Assembly: GCF_964340395.1 (NCBI RefSeq)
Contig: NC_135554.1
Location: forward strand, 10,907,475 to 10,971,474
Source: Glandiceps talaboti
Taxonomy: Eukaryota > Hemichordata > Enteropneusta > Spengelidae
Length of the DNA: 64,000 nucleotides
Reading direction: 5' to 3'
Below, piece after piece: positions 28,896 through 40,890 of this stretch. Within the stretch, counting starts at the first letter, position 1; every line of letters begins with the position of its first letter. Below the pieces are notes generated by a model, which saw nothing but the letters and a program-made list of their open reading frames with translations, made no database searches and was not told where the DNA came from. The position numbers and the translations under genes are program-made.

Positions 28896-30075
28896 CACAG
28901 TCACCTACTGATTGTACTTTACTTCGATACTCAAGAGTTGTTGAGATACGACTGCGAAAAACACTGATTGTCCGATGGTCAGGGTCATTCTAGTTGTTCA
29001 CACTAGCTTACGTATTCAATCTTCATTAAAACTAACACCAACTGAGTTTGGCAGTACAGCTGCTGGATTACTCACAAATACAATTTAGTTATTTGGTACA
29101 GCATGCACGCAAAATTATCACTATCAGTATACTTTTCGAATAATTGCATATATTTTAGATCGGATTACATCTTTTCTCTTGCCGAATGTGTAATATGTAA
29201 GTGAGGGGGGGGGGGGGGGAGGTGTCAGCTTTTCCTGAACGTGTACTTTCGTCCAAGGCAAGGAACATTAATTTAATATACGGATATTCTAACTCAAGTC
29301 CGAAGATGCCGTCCCATCCATCAATAGAGTTCGCATATCTCCTATAGTACATACCATGAACATAATTTCCCTTCCCTCCACCCATTAACCTTGGAGGTCA
29401 AAGTTGTCAAGTTGCCTACTAACGTAACCCCCCCCCTCCCCCCATGGCCACTTTGTATTAGACTGCCAACCTCTACTCTTCAATCCCGAGCTGCCGGCGC
29501 AAAATCCCACTCGAAATGTCTTCTGGTAGTAAAAATAATACGTACTTGAGAAAAATTGCTTCAGGACATTTTGTTGCAAAGAGCTTAGGAGTCGTTGACA
29601 GCACTTGAACCATACAATTCAGCTGAAAAGTAGTTACAATACTGAATGTGTCCTCGTCCACGTGTAAGTTTATACTAGTAGTTTTTTCTCAATGGACAAT
29701 GTTGACTGATTTATACTCCGATATGATGCAGAATTTTTTTTTTATAAATAACAATGACTTTTATTTGTTCAATTTCACATTGGAAATTGTTATATAAATT
29801 TAATTTTCACTATTTTCTGAAACGAAGTAAAGAAAACATAGCTTATTGTAGAAACAGTAATACTCACTGTGTGTGTATTGAATCATAGACCCTCCAACTT
29901 CTATGATTGAATAAATGTTCGAATTCAAGGTAAGGTTAACAGCAAGCGTCCAACTCCGATTATATATTTATGGGATATAAGGGCATTATTGATTTGATTT
30001 TAGGACTTGACTCAGGGTTGTGTAGTATATAATGATGTTAAATGTATACAAAGACACTGGCAGACACAGAAGCAG

Positions 30076-30108
30076 ACAGACAGACAGACAGACAGACACA
30101 CACACACG

Positions 30109-30140
<32 letters not shown>
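30076..30140. repeat. (GACA)n / (CA)n microsatellite
   Basis: About five GACA units followed by an AC run with two CG interruptions. Confidence 0.95.
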
Positions 30141-30142
<2 letters not shown>

Positions 30143-30218
30143 TCGTGTTTATTTTAAAGAAGAGAGACATATCCGTGGAGAAGGTACAGAAAATATTTAT
30201 ATACATGTTTGGCAATTT

Positions 30219-30352
30219 AGTTGTTATTCCCCAATATTTTTCTTCGTTCAGCCAAGGAAAATACGAATGACCTAGGGGGCCCTTTTCACTACGAATCACT
30301 AAAAGAGTCTTTTCCGGTTGAATGAAGAAAAATATTGGAGAATAACATAACT
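30219..30352. mobile_element. Small hairpin element (MITE-like)
   Basis: Arms of about 42 bp: TTATTCCCCAATATTTTTCT and on to CAGCCAAGGAAAA at the left, and its near reverse complement TTTTCCGGTTGAATGAAG through GGAGAATAACATAAC at the right. A solo arm of the same family is in PKA-C intron 3 (9019-9058). No coding capacity. Confidence 0.65.
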
Positions 30353-32714
30353 ATATCATCGCCAGTAAAGGGAAAGTAATGACTTTTTAATGGCTTTTTC
30401 GAACGTTTCGAAGAAAACAGAACCAGTGGCAGTAACGTAGACAAGCGTCGTCGTGACGTAGAATGACAAGTCTTAGCGTATATATTCCATTTTTGCTCGT
30501 GTATGGTATAATATACACTGACAGTATCCCTTTTTCATGAATGTTGATACCAAATCTACAGGAAAACAACAACAAAAGTTCTGTTTATACGCAACTATTT
30601 ATGCAACATATGTAAGAAGTCATTTAATTTTTAATACATTGGATGATGGAGGTGATTTCTCCTAGTTTCTCAGATCGCCTATCCGAACTACTTTCATTCC
30701 ACGTATCACTGTATTTTCAATCTGTCTCACTGGCTGTTATCACTTACGTAGACAATTTTACTCAAGTTTGTCCACCATTTTTTCTCCGGGTTCGAAATTC
30801 TACAATTACTCCTCATCCTCCGGTCAATCAAACGGCAAAAAATAGAATATAGGGACTGAATCATTTCCTTATTAAATCCAGGCACAATGATACGATTGCG
30901 AGCTTTTAATCGTCAACAGAACTGGAACATTTATTAGGCGACACTGGCTATTTTTTGTTAGTCACATAACCATGCTATCGCAACAATTTGATCTCAAAAC
31001 TCTATTCCAACGCGTCGTTTTCCCCACATTTCTATTGAATATGCACAAATGCAGATGATGAAGTGGCATGACTTCCCCTTGTTCTATGAACAACGCATTC
31101 CGGATCCACGGACATCAGCACATTGTATACCTGTCCTGTCTCATATTATGTGCTACGTTTTTCATTAATGCGTTTATTCCTTGCTTTAGTTTACACTATC
31201 ATGGTTACCATGGTGATCATCTTCGGAAAAAAATAGTGACTTAGATAATGGCAGTGAAGTCATCGTGGGGATAACGCAGGTCCATTCATCCCATCAATAC
31301 TACTGTTTTGTCTAGAACTTGCAACTTTATTTGTTTGTGATATAATTTGTGTGCATAGTTTACTCTCGGATCTTGTTCATATTTTAAAAAGCTATTATAT
31401 GGGCGATACGTGACAAGGAACTTTTTACATTCACGACGTGAAACACTGATAGCTATCGAAACATGAGCAGGTGAACCAAACATCCGAGCAACTGTTTTCC
31501 GGACTGTGAGAATGGATTCAGTTTAAACATGGTCACGTTGTACCGATTGGTGTAACGACTTCTGATCATCATATGTACTGACCCGTTACGTTCTATGGTA
31601 CCTCTAGTAGGACCTCACAACCTATAGTCTCCACCATTTGGAAAATTTTTTACAAGGACAACGCGGGATGACGGAGTCGGTGATAATGCACGAAGAAGGA
31701 AGGTAGGCAGACATGAATAACTATTTCTTTGAATCGAAATTATAATACTCATTTTGCAGCATTATACGCAAGATTGCATTTAGATTAAAAAAGTACAAAG
31801 TGAACAATTTCCCTTCGTTATGTGTCTGTGAATTGTATGACTAAACCATGTCTATGGACTAACATTATCAGGTGTGATAGGAACCTGTCTATAGCGTCAT
31901 GACTTAATTTCTTAAAATTACTATAATATGGTTATTTAAAGAAAAAAGTATTTCTTTATTTTTCTGTCCCTGGCCAGATAACGATATTGAATCGACCAAG
32001 ATAATCGCCACTGAAGATGACTGAAGAAACATGGCCTACATTACAATCGCCTACAATCGACATCTCTAAATCATCTCAACCACAACCTATGGATGGTTTT
32101 GAACTAGAAGTCGAGTTAAGAGAGGCAGAAGAATGAACATCCAATGACAATGGTTGATGATGAACACATGAACTTACCCAAGATATGTTAATCAACGTAT
32201 GTACATAATCAAACACAAATCTGATATAGACATCAAATCAAAGATAATATAAAAGTAAAGGAGAGAATACCCACTGCTACAAAGCGTTAGTAACTGAGAA
32301 TTGTGGCAAAGGCAGTGTTTTGAAAGTAACCGCGTATGAGTGCTTAACTGGTCGAAGTATGTCAATAGAGGGCCGGAGTAACGGGGTCAAATTGTCGGAA
32401 TATAGTTTTGATATTCGTTCAATGTCAAACCATCACTACTACATGTATATGGGGGCTAAGGAGAATTATTTTTCAAAGACATAAAGTAACGGTATTGTTA
32501 CTATTTAGATTCAGATTGTTTACAACAGTTTTCGGGGGGGGGGGGGGTTAAACAGAACGATTCGTCGTTGTGGGCGCACTTTTAATCGTGTGTGTTGGGA
32601 CTCGGAGTGAATCAGTCAGTCAGCTTAGAAAATTTCAAGTCGTCACAGTCATTCTGATTGGATAAGGGTAGAAATACAAAGACTAAGCATACTGTCACGT
32701 CTTCTATCAGCGTG

Positions 32715-33147
32715 TACGTGTACCTGTTTTATTGATGAAAATAATGAATGTTTATTAATAATGACATCAATTCATTAGTAAAGCGATGCATCAAAGTATC
32801 GTCTCATTTTCTCTTTATTTCTTCCTGTAGTCGCAAACTCGAAGACATCGCACGTTCCTTGGCAGTAAACGTACCAAGTGAGGGTAAGGATTGTAACTTC
32901 AATCTTTCCAAAGCGATGGTTGGGGTAAAACCCTTCCATTAGTTTTCTGAAGTTCAATCCTCTCTCCGCAAAGCTAACAAGAAACCTCCAAGAGGCGAGG
33001 CAATGCAAGAGCCTCTATTGCCGCTTACTATAACAGAGTCATCTCCTATCACCAGCCATCCACCAACATCTACGGAGAGTGATGTGAATTAAAGAGGAGA
33101 TGAATCTGTAAGATTCCACGAGCACATGCGGAGAGAAGAGCTTTGAA
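32715..33147 (+). pseudogene. Decayed exon-like unit, copy 1 (unrecognised family)
   Basis: Starts with a non-coding lead shared with copy 3 (CCTGTTTTATTGAT and onward) and an acceptor-like TTTCTTCCTGTAG at 32830. Coding similarity follows: RKLEDIARSLAV, NVPSEGKDCNFNLSKAMVG, then a stop after KPFH. A second part matches the HHRGGAMKEPLLPP / SHPPTSTESDVEE block of the other copies but with stops. No domain recognised. The stops show it is not intact. Confidence 0.6.
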
Positions 33148-33155
33148 GGTGAATC

Positions 33156-33531
33156 GGGTCTTCCTCAGACATGAAGATGTTGCGCGTTCCTTGGCACTGA
33201 GAAACAAGTTGAACATAGACGTGCCCAGTGAGAGTAGGGACTGCATCTTTGATCTTTCCAACGCGATGGTTGGGGTGAAACCTCCATTGTGTTTCGGTGC
33301 AGTTGCGGAACAACAGTCATCTCCGGCCACGAACCAACCACTGACATCTACGGAGAGCGACGTCGAAGAGGAGATGAATGTGTTTGCTTTATTACGATTC
33401 CAGGAGCATATGTGGAGAGAAGAGCTTTGAAGGTGAATCGGGTACAGAGTAAGAGAGTGTTGCCACTGTCAAAGCATAAACATACAGAAACAAATCAATG
33501 ACAATCAACTTGCACCATCTGTGACGTGAAC
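33156..33531 (+). pseudogene. Decayed exon-like unit, copy 2
   Basis: The best preserved of the longer copies. One open frame (33143-33430) reads through both blocks: RHEDVARSLAL, VPSESRDCIFDLSNAMVG, then SSPATNQPLTSTESDVEEEM and a Leu/Arg-rich end. The central basic HHRGG segment is deleted here. A non-coding tail with CACTGTCAAAGCATAAACAT follows and is shared with copies 4 and 5. The function is unknown. Confidence 0.6.
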
Positions 33532-33824
33532 CAGTCTGATTGCGATGTAAATCCAAGAACACCATCAGTTTAGACGGCATACGTATATATATAGTCACAG
33601 AATTCTCCCGTTCTGTTTACTATAGTTATACTATCAATGCGAACATTGTCAAACTTTTAAAGATACCGTTCAGTTCTTCTAGACTTCACAGTTGTTTCAG
33701 ATACTTAAGTTGTCCATTTCATGATATCCCAATGTTAGGTGTTATAAAATAAAGCTTCTTTGATGCTTTTCAACTTCAACTTAATAATATACTTATCATA
33801 CTATCTCGGACCATGATGGCAGTC

Positions 33825-34325
33825 TACCTGTTTTATTGATAAAAGTAATCATATTTATTTTTATTAATCAATGATATTTATTCACTCATATGGTAAATCC
33901 ATGGGGGTATAAAAAAAATATTGGCGTCATGGGCGTCTGCCTGTTCATGCAACATTCTCTTTTCTCTATATTTAATGCCTTCATGCAGTCGCAAACTTGA
34001 TAACGTTGCCCTTTCCTTGGCAGTAAGGAAGAACATAGACGTGTCCAGAGAGGGTGAGGGCTGTACCTTTGACCTTTTAAATGCAATGGTTGGGTAAAAA
34101 CCCTTCCATTCTGTTTTAGTGCAGTTCCCTCGTCAAGGCAACAAGAGATATCACAGAGGCGGAACAATGCGAGAACCTCTATTGCCGCCAACTACAACAC
34201 AGTCATTTTTTGTCACCAGCCATCCAACAACATCTACAGAAAGCGACGTGGAAGAAGTGACGCTGTTTGCTCTATTAAGGGATCAAAAGAGATATTTCAG
34301 TTTACACAGAATGGACGAAATCTAA
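33825..34325 (+). pseudogene. Decayed exon-like unit, copy 3
   Basis: Has the same lead as copy 1 (CTGTTTTATTGAT), an acceptor-like CATGCAG at 33988, then RKLDNVALSLAVRKNIDVSR-like coding similarity. A one-base change breaks the frame near MVG. The second block (34119 onward) reads FPRQGNKRYHRGGTMREPLL and PTTSTESDVEE, then diverges. No recognised domain. Confidence 0.55.
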
Positions 34326-34365
34326 CAAATGATGAATTAACTAAAAGAAGAATCTACTTGATATA

Positions 34366-34905
34366 TTGAACATAAAGTCAACACATATACTACATGTAGA
34401 ACAGGAGAAAGGAAGAGTTTCTTTAGATGGTCCTGAGAGTGGAAAAATTACAGAATATAAAAGACACCCTTTCAGAAGAACTTCACAAAATAAATCAGAA
34501 AAACTTGAGACAAGGACATGTGACATCATCAACAGCACAACACCTGCGATACAGTCAACAAAAACAATACATGACAGTGTAGAGCAACATAGAGATGGGC
34601 AAAGAAAAAGAACAAACAAATAGTTCTAGTGATGAAGGGCAATTCAACTTGTGACATGTACTGGTATTGGTGACTGGGTTGCTGTGTAGCTTATGATGAG
34701 GGTTGGGGTACCATGAGGTGATAATTTACTCGGATAAAGAGAAAGACATAACAGTAATGAAGTTTTTGCAATTTGCACGAAAACAATTCAAATGGCTCAC
34801 TCCCCCAGACATTGCCCCTGTAAATAAACCCTTTATTTTCTTCACTGAGTTCTATATTGAACCTAGTGGAAGTGGACGAACATGAACAATTTCAGAAAGA
34901 TCAAT
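34366..34905 (+). pseudogene. Decayed transposon-like gene tail (GDWVAV motif)
   Basis: An open stretch at 34366-34623 has polar, Lys/Glu/Thr-rich sequence. It is followed, across frameshifts and a stop, by similarity to a TGDWVAV / YDEGW / YHEVIIYSDKEKDITVMKF segment with KQFKWLTPPDIAPVNKPFIF. I remember this WVAVxYDxxW…W..P pattern as a C-terminal module of repetitive genes in marine invertebrates, but I cannot name the family. At least one stop and one frameshift show decay. Confidence 0.35.
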
Positions 34906-35204
34906 ACAAACAATACTACAAAATATTTTACATAAAGTATAAATAATTAACAATGCTGTAATCAATCAAAAGAATTTGTATAGCGCCAAAATCCAATACA
35001 ATATTTTCTAGAAAAAAAATTCAATATATTCTACATTAAGGCTTAAAATTACAAAAAAAAAAGAAGAAGAAGTCAATGCTCATTTCTAAACAAAATGGCC
35101 GCCGAGTATGCTAAAATTCTCATTTTTGCCGACCCATATCTGCAGAACCGATGTTTTTAAGACATTGCAAACATCTCCAAAATTTAACTTCCTTAATTTT
35201 CACT

Positions 35205-35640
35205 TGTCACGGTCAAAGCATGAGGTTGAAGTACAATCCGCTCGCCAAAGGAAGAAGAAACACCATAGAGGCGGGGCAATGAAGGAACCGTTATTGCCAC
35301 CAGCCTTCAACCAATTACATCTAAGGTGATCGACGTCGAAGAGGAGATGACTCTGTTCGCTCAATTAAGATTCCGTGAGCATATGAGACGAGAAGAGGCG
35401 GCTAAAGTGACCATATAAGGTGAATCACGTGAGTAAGAGAGTGTTGTCACTGTCAAAGCATAAACATTCAGAAACAAATCAATGGCAATCAACTTCCATC
35501 ATCTGTGACGTAACTAATAGAATACAACATCAACGACAAGCGTAGCGAAGGTGAACAAGTCTGATTGCGATGTAAAACCCAATAATTTCATCAGTTGAGA
35601 AGACGTACATATAGTGACATAATCCCCCGCTCTGTTTACC
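35205..35640 (+). pseudogene. Decayed exon-like unit, copy 4
   Basis: Contains only the second coding block (VEVQSARQRKKKHHRGGAMK, EPLLPP) with a deletion and frameshift after it, then the DVEEEMTLFAQLRF end. About 230 bp of the shared tail follows (CACTGTCAAAGCATAAACAT, TCAACTTCCATCATCTGTGA). Confidence 0.6.
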
Positions 35641-35749
35641 TTCTAATACCATCAACACGAAGAATGTCACGCTTCCAACGTAGGAGTATTCATCATCAGG
35701 AGATTGCTACATTAACAATCTATCATGGAATAACTTATAACATCAACCA

Positions 35750-36190
35750 GATGCCATGGTTGAGGTGAAACCCTTCCAATCTGAGGTTGAAGTACAATCC
35801 GCTCACCAAGGGAAGAAAAAACATCATAGAGGAGGGGCAATGAAAGAACCTTTATTGCCACCAACTGAAACAGAGTCATCTCCGGCCACCAGCCATCCAC
35901 CAACTTCTACGGAGAGCGACGTCGAAGAGGAGATGATTCTGTTCGCTCAATTAAGATTCTGTGATCATATGCGACGAGAAGAGGCGACTAAAGTGACCAT
36001 ATAAGGTGAATCACGTGAGTAATTGAGTGTTGTCACTGTCAAAGCATAAACATTCAGAAATAAATCAATCACAATCAACTTCCATCATCTGGTGACATAA
36101 CTAATAGAATACAACATCAACGACAAGCGTAGCGAAGGTGAACAAGTCTGATTGCGATGTAAAACCCAATAATATCATGTTTAGAGACAG
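35750..36190 (+). pseudogene. Decayed exon-like unit, copy 5
   Basis: An open frame at 35756-36004 reads MVEVKPFQSEVEVQSAHQGK, a KKHHRGGAMKEPLLPP block, TSHPPTSTESDVEEEMILF and RFCDHMRREEATKVTI, then stops. It is the least damaged version of the second block and may be close to the family's C-terminus. The usual non-coding tail follows. It is basic then acidic in charge, with no known domain. Confidence 0.6.
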
Positions 36191-36599
36191 ACAGATAGCT
36201 ATAAAATGTATAGTGACAGAATTCCCATTTCTGTTTATATTTTTCATCTCCGATTACAATACTGACCATCGCTTCTCCAATTTATCATTTTTTGTCATAA
36301 GTTTCCTTCATAGTTTTAAACTCCATCAACTATTTCAAGTTTTAGCACGTCGGTAGACTCTCGTATGCCTACTACTCCTTTTTTGGAACATAGCTGGGAC
36401 ATCATAACACAATTTCTTAAGTTTGACCTTTGTTATTTTACAACCAGGTTTGATTTGAATAACATTTGGTGTTGACAAATTCAAAAGATTATTTAATGAC
36501 CTTGCTTATGTCGGTGGCATTTCAGCCAAGTCATTGAAGACAATGCTGCAGTCTATGTCTGATGCTGTCTCCTACAGAGACAGTGTGATGAAGGCATTC

Positions 36600-37001
36600 C
36601 ATATCAAGTTAGATGAATGGAAATCTGGGGATATGCCACCGCGGGCTCATATTGAACCAACTCATTTAAAAGAATTGGGATGGTTCCTCATCGGCCGCAG
36701 GGTTTCATATATTAAGCTCAACCATGTACATAGAGTTAAAACAGGATTGACACCGAAGTATATATCCGATCCATTTGTTTTTAAAAGCCATGTATATATA
36801 ACTAGATCCGGTCCCTATTCTATTTTTATTCCAGATGGGGCTCGGTTTTATCAGAATACTTTAATTTGTTTATACAGCTAGTGTGGAATGGAACAAAGTG
36901 CCAAGTAATGTACGTCTAGTACTCTTTTAAAGAAAAGGTTGAAAGGATACTTTTATGATTTAATGGATCGATGTGTAAAGGATGACTTTCTTTTTTACTG
37001 A
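36600..37001 (+). pseudogene. LINE reverse transcriptase, C-terminal remnant
   Basis: The plus strand reads ELGWFLIGRRVSYIKLN, VHRVKTGLTPKYISDPFVF, TRSGPYSIFIP. Frame changes then lead to TASVEWNKVPSNVRLV and KKRLKGYFYDLMDRC, ending at a TGA at 36999. The pattern LxWFPV…Y…K…GLxPxYL…TRS…WNxLPSxVR…FKxxLKxYL is the conserved end of non-LTR (CR1/L2/Jockey-like) reverse transcriptase ORFs. The 5' part is absent, so it is a 5'-truncated copy. The preceding 36534-36660 (SLKTMLQSMSDAVSYRDSVM) does not fit the LINE and may belong to a different captured sequence. Confidence 0.75.
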
Positions 37002-37523
37002 TTGTTGTTTTGTCTCATGTGAGTTTAATCTGTATCTTTGGTAAAGTTGAGTTTGTCTGTTCTATGTGGGACCACAGTTGAAACAAGTTTTTAACTTTTC
37101 TGTTACCCCAACACAATAACGTTTATTTTGCCTGTTGCAATTGTTTTCTGTATACTGAATGTTTATTTTCTCAAATTAATGGAGAACTGTTCAGCTAGAG
37201 GGCACACAGAGTATACATGTGCAAAGCCTCAACATCTTCTACTACTCGGCTCACTTCCTTCTAGGCTTAATTAACAAATTATTGACATGTGTTCTGTCTG
37301 GTCCTACAATGAGCAATGAGTTGAATATGACCAATCATGTACTATACACAACAGTTAAACTTCAAACATTCTTCGTGACCTCAATTTTTTTTTAAATTTA
37401 TGTATCACAGACGAGAAAAGCCCTTTTACTAGTACCTGGAATGATGTAGGCTATGGTGCAACATTTGCACTTATTCATGTGAACTTATGAAAAAAACAAC
37501 AATGTTCATCTTCACATTTTCAC

Positions 37524-37860
37524 AAAGGTCACAGTTGGTGAAACAAAGGAGGAATATATATTGTTTTGGAACCAGTAGTCGAGTATGCCATTAAAATAAG
37601 TCCAAACAGTGGAAAGGCAGCCCTTCATAGGTTAATCACGGAAATGAAGGACTTGTTCATGCACAACTATAAACCAGCCATCTTTATCCTTGGAGCATCT
37701 GTAATGATGTTGCATCGAGACCAAATACTATCAACTTTCAACTGTTGTCTCATACCAATTGCGGTTTCCCATCCTGTGGTGTTGGTAAATCCACAGCACT
37801 AAACATTGCAAGAGTTCTTCTAGGAGAAGGAAACGCATACTATATAAAGAAAGGTACAAG
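37524..37860 (+). pseudogene. P-loop ATPase fragment
   Basis: The frame at 37566-37802 reads a YAIKISPNSGKAALHRLITE segment through FILGASVMMLHRDQIL. A frameshift near 37757 leads into CGVGKSTALNIARVLLGEG, a Walker A motif (GxxxxGKS/T type). It ends at a good donor, AG|GTATGTC at 37861. The motif and preceding helices suggest an exon of an AAA-like or helicase-like ATPase found in repetitive genes. The precise family is not recognised, and the frameshift makes it a likely pseudogene. Confidence 0.5.
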
Positions 37861-38901
37861 GTATGTCATACTTCCCCTTAATTATTAATGTTTCACAACT
37901 CATAGGTGACAATGATAAAACTAGACACTCTAAACAGTTACGAAGAAGTTTTTACCACAAGTTTTCTGGGTAATTCTAGTGAAGTAATGTGAAGAAGTGA
38001 CTCTGTCTGTAGATAAAACTCACTGTACAAGGCGATGACTGTATTTCCTGGAATTGTGTTACACTTTAATTCATGATTTTGATTTTTTTTTATTCTTCAC
38101 GAGGAAAATGTGATTTATATAACTGACAACAAATGCGAAACAAAGAAACAGAACTTTCATAGACCACTCAACATGTGATGCTGTGCGTCATACACATCAG
38201 CAGTGATGTCACTAACGCATTTACTTGCAACCAATGGCAATAATACATCCCCTCTTTATAAGAATACGAAAATAGCATACCATCTTATTATACGTAAGTT
38301 GTAAAACTGACAGGTCAAGTCTCGACACAGACATAGCTTAGACCGGTGTTGAAGACGTGTCAAGCACCAAGCGTAATTAAGTAGAACATAACGTACAGAC
38401 TTACGTTTACACGAAAAGAGAAATATAAAATAGTAGAGAGACACCCGGGGACAAAACTGTAGAATGGAGCTAGCTGGCTTTTACTAGTAGTATCTCGAGC
38501 TCGACCTCTTACCTCTGGCTTTCACAAGTTTCAGGATGCATGTATACACAACGCAACTTACACAGAACTGTACGCAACGCAAGGCCTGTTTACTCATGCA
38601 GTGTACTTCCATGGAGAAAATTAGTGCAGAGATACAGTTCAAAGTATTATCTAATAGCCATAATGCTAAATGGGGCTTGGACAGTAAAACCACACGAGAT
38701 GGTCTGCCAATTGTGAAGCCCTTAAGTATGATAAATATATGGGCAGTACAGATCTTGCAGACAAGATGACTCGATACTAGCCTCATTTATGATGTCAAAA
38801 CAAATGGTTCTTCAGCGTCCTTGGTTGCTTGGTAAAGAATACATATATATTGTGGAAGAAACATCCATCTACTATCTGCTACAGGAAGACAAGTCATCAG
38901 G

Positions 38902-39279
38902 ATGCAATTTGTAGAGTTGCTAACTATAGTGGCAAATGCGGTTGGGTGTTCATTGCAGGGGCATGAATATGTTGGCTTTGCCATCCGCGGCCTTACTGAG
39001 ACACAATTTGCATTCATGATAGAGCCAACAGATGCACAGAACTACTTTCCAATGACAGAATGTTTAGTTTGTAAAGGAAGGCTGAAAAGTGACGACCAAT
39101 ACCTACAGCGATATCTCTATGAGCACAATTCTACAAGAGTTCACTATCCAAAAACGTCCATAGTTGAATGCAGAAGATGTGCTGTATACCCTTGTGCATG
39201 GACAAATACTTTGGAATATATCATATATGTAAGAACTTTGAGCAGAATGCCTAGGCCTGTAGGTTCCCATTTTGATTGA
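38902..39279 (+). CDS. Unrecognised 125-codon frame with two CxxC pairs
   Basis: Begins MQFVELLTIVANAVGC and has GHEYVGFAIRGLTETQFAFM, then CLVC (near residues 54-57) and CRRC (near residues 92-95), suggesting a zinc ribbon-like fold. The length and uninterrupted frame in AT-rich DNA favour real or recently real coding. It lies 1 kb from the P-loop fragment in the same orientation and could be a downstream exon of the same gene. No named family recognised. Confidence 0.4.
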   Translation: MQFVELLTIVANAVGCSLQGHEYVGFAIRGLTETQFAFMIEPTDAQNYFPMTECLVCKGRLKSDDQYLQRYLYEHNSTRVHYPKTSIVECRRCAVYPCAWTNTLEYIIYVRTLSRMPRPVGSHFD

Positions 39280-39910
39280 CCCTACTGTTGAATGCCGATG
39301 ACCACATTGATGAGTTTAGATTACATAAATAACAAAGTAGTCATTCTCTGAAGGGTTTCATATTTTATTTTTAAATTTTTGATATTTTGGAAAACTGCTG
39401 TGATGCATTTCTTAAAAACTTAAGAAAATCACATCTCATAACATGTTTTGATAATGTTATGTTCTACATTGTCCTGGTATCTGTAGATTTGTATGTATGT
39501 AGTATTTGTATACATGAAATATGCAAATTTGTTTGTATTTACTATAAACATTGGCGGACAGTACTTATTGATGTATACGATAAATAACTTATTTAAGCTT
39601 AATTTGATTTGCCTGTTAATTTTTAAAACTAATTTCCAATGATGCACATGTTTTGAGCATTAACAACCAAAACGACCCCTTTTGTACATTCACCCTTCTT
39701 AACTTTACTTTTGCTGTAGATAGTTCAAGTGGATGGAAATCTCTTCAAAGTTAAATTTATGAAGAGAGTAGCTCATGGAAAATATATCTAGCCAACAGTT
39801 TGATACAGATGGGTTTAATGTGGCTGTCGAATTCATGAACACAGACTTTGCCAAGAAGTTGTTTTTATTCCTATGGGAAATCTTAGCTGACAGTGTTCAG
39901 TGTAAATTCA

Positions 39911-40083
39911 GTGCTACCAAATGCACTGGCTTTTGATACACTGTTTGCAGAGCAGGTGTTATGTTCAATTGCTACAGATAAACTTATCTGGACCAGATAA
40001 GTTTATTTGTAGCAATTGAACAAAACAACTGCTTGGCAAACATATAAGTTCAACTGTATCAAAACCAGTGCATTTGATAGCAG
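39911..40083. repeat. Large near-perfect palindrome
   Basis: Arms of about 80 bp (39911-39991 and 39993-40083) meet at a one-base centre (39992). The inner 26 bp (CAATTGCTACAGATAAACTT onward) match their complement with one mismatch; outer parts have small indels. It would form a hairpin or cruciform. No known element termini recognised. Confidence 0.85.
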
Positions 40084-40560
40084 TGATAGTGCTGATGTAA
40101 ATTTTGGGCTGCTAAATTTATCTATAAACGTGATATTTACTTTTCTTCTCAGAAATGAGTACCTACTTAGGTTGTCTAATAACTTGATTTGGCAGTCAAC
40201 CTTAGAACCAGAAAAAACATTTACACAAACCCGGCCATTGAGGAAAATCTTGCAACTAACCCAAGATCAACTAACGCATGATATATTCATCAAACTTAAT
40301 TGGTGAACTACTCAAAAAGTGACATTGGGTCAGTATTACTATTAGAGAGTTTCGGCTGCACGTTCAACGCATACTCGCACGTGTGACGTAGAAGAATTTG
40401 TGCTACTTCTCTGCGTTCTGACAAGACTTGTTTCGCGGGCGTTTCGAACTTGGCGACAGCAGCTGTTTATACGTGAGTAAACAACGTGAAATTTATGTCA
40501 TATAACCAACACATTAATGTAGCCTTTAGGCTAACCATGTAATCTATTATTGATTACAGT

Positions 40561-40811
40561 ATGTCTGAAGACGAAAAAAGACCTGTGAGGTTCACCCCAG
40601 CACTACATATTCTCCTCCAGGAAGTGCTGGTGGTGAGCCCCATTGAAAATGCTGGTGGATGGGTGGAGGTGGTAAGCGCATTTAACCGCATGTTAAAAGA
40701 GAGGTTTGGGGAGGAACAGTCCTTGGTGTTGCCAATGCCAAGGACTGTTAGAGAGAGGACGCAAAATCTCCTGCAAAAATTTCAGAAAGATGAGATGGAG
40801 AGTGCAACAGT
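40561..40811 (+). CDS. Myb/SANT-like DNA-binding exon
   Basis: Starts at an ATG just after an acceptor (TTGATTACAG). It reads MSEDEKRPVRFTPALHILL, EVLVVSPIENAGGWVEVVSA, FNRMLK, then RTVRERTQNLLQKFQKDEME. The pattern R/F-x-LLxEV…NP/SP-x-E…W…V…R-x-xRER…LLxxF-xxD resembles the Myb/SANT-like domain in transposon-associated and orphan genes of cnidarians and molluscs. A good donor, GTGAGA, is at 40812. A following Lys/Glu-rich frame at 41054-41173 (KEEALAIRQAALKGKEERGG) fits the usual helical tail of this family and may be its next exon. Confidence 0.5.
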
Positions 40812-40890
40812 GTGAGAAAAGGTTTTATTGAAATTAATGGTCATTGTACCTCACTTGAAGTTGTTTTTGTCATTTTTATTAATAATGTGA

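Larger units (their letters stand above)
28000..32700. other. Intergenic region without a recognised gene
   Basis: Upstream of the PKA-C gene. It holds the GA array, a hairpin element and a GACA/CA array listed separately. A short frame at 32017-32136 (39 codons, starting MTEETWPTLQ) follows a good acceptor-like CTGTCCCTGGCCAG at about 31978 and could be part of a terminal exon. I could not link it to anything. Confidence 0.4.
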
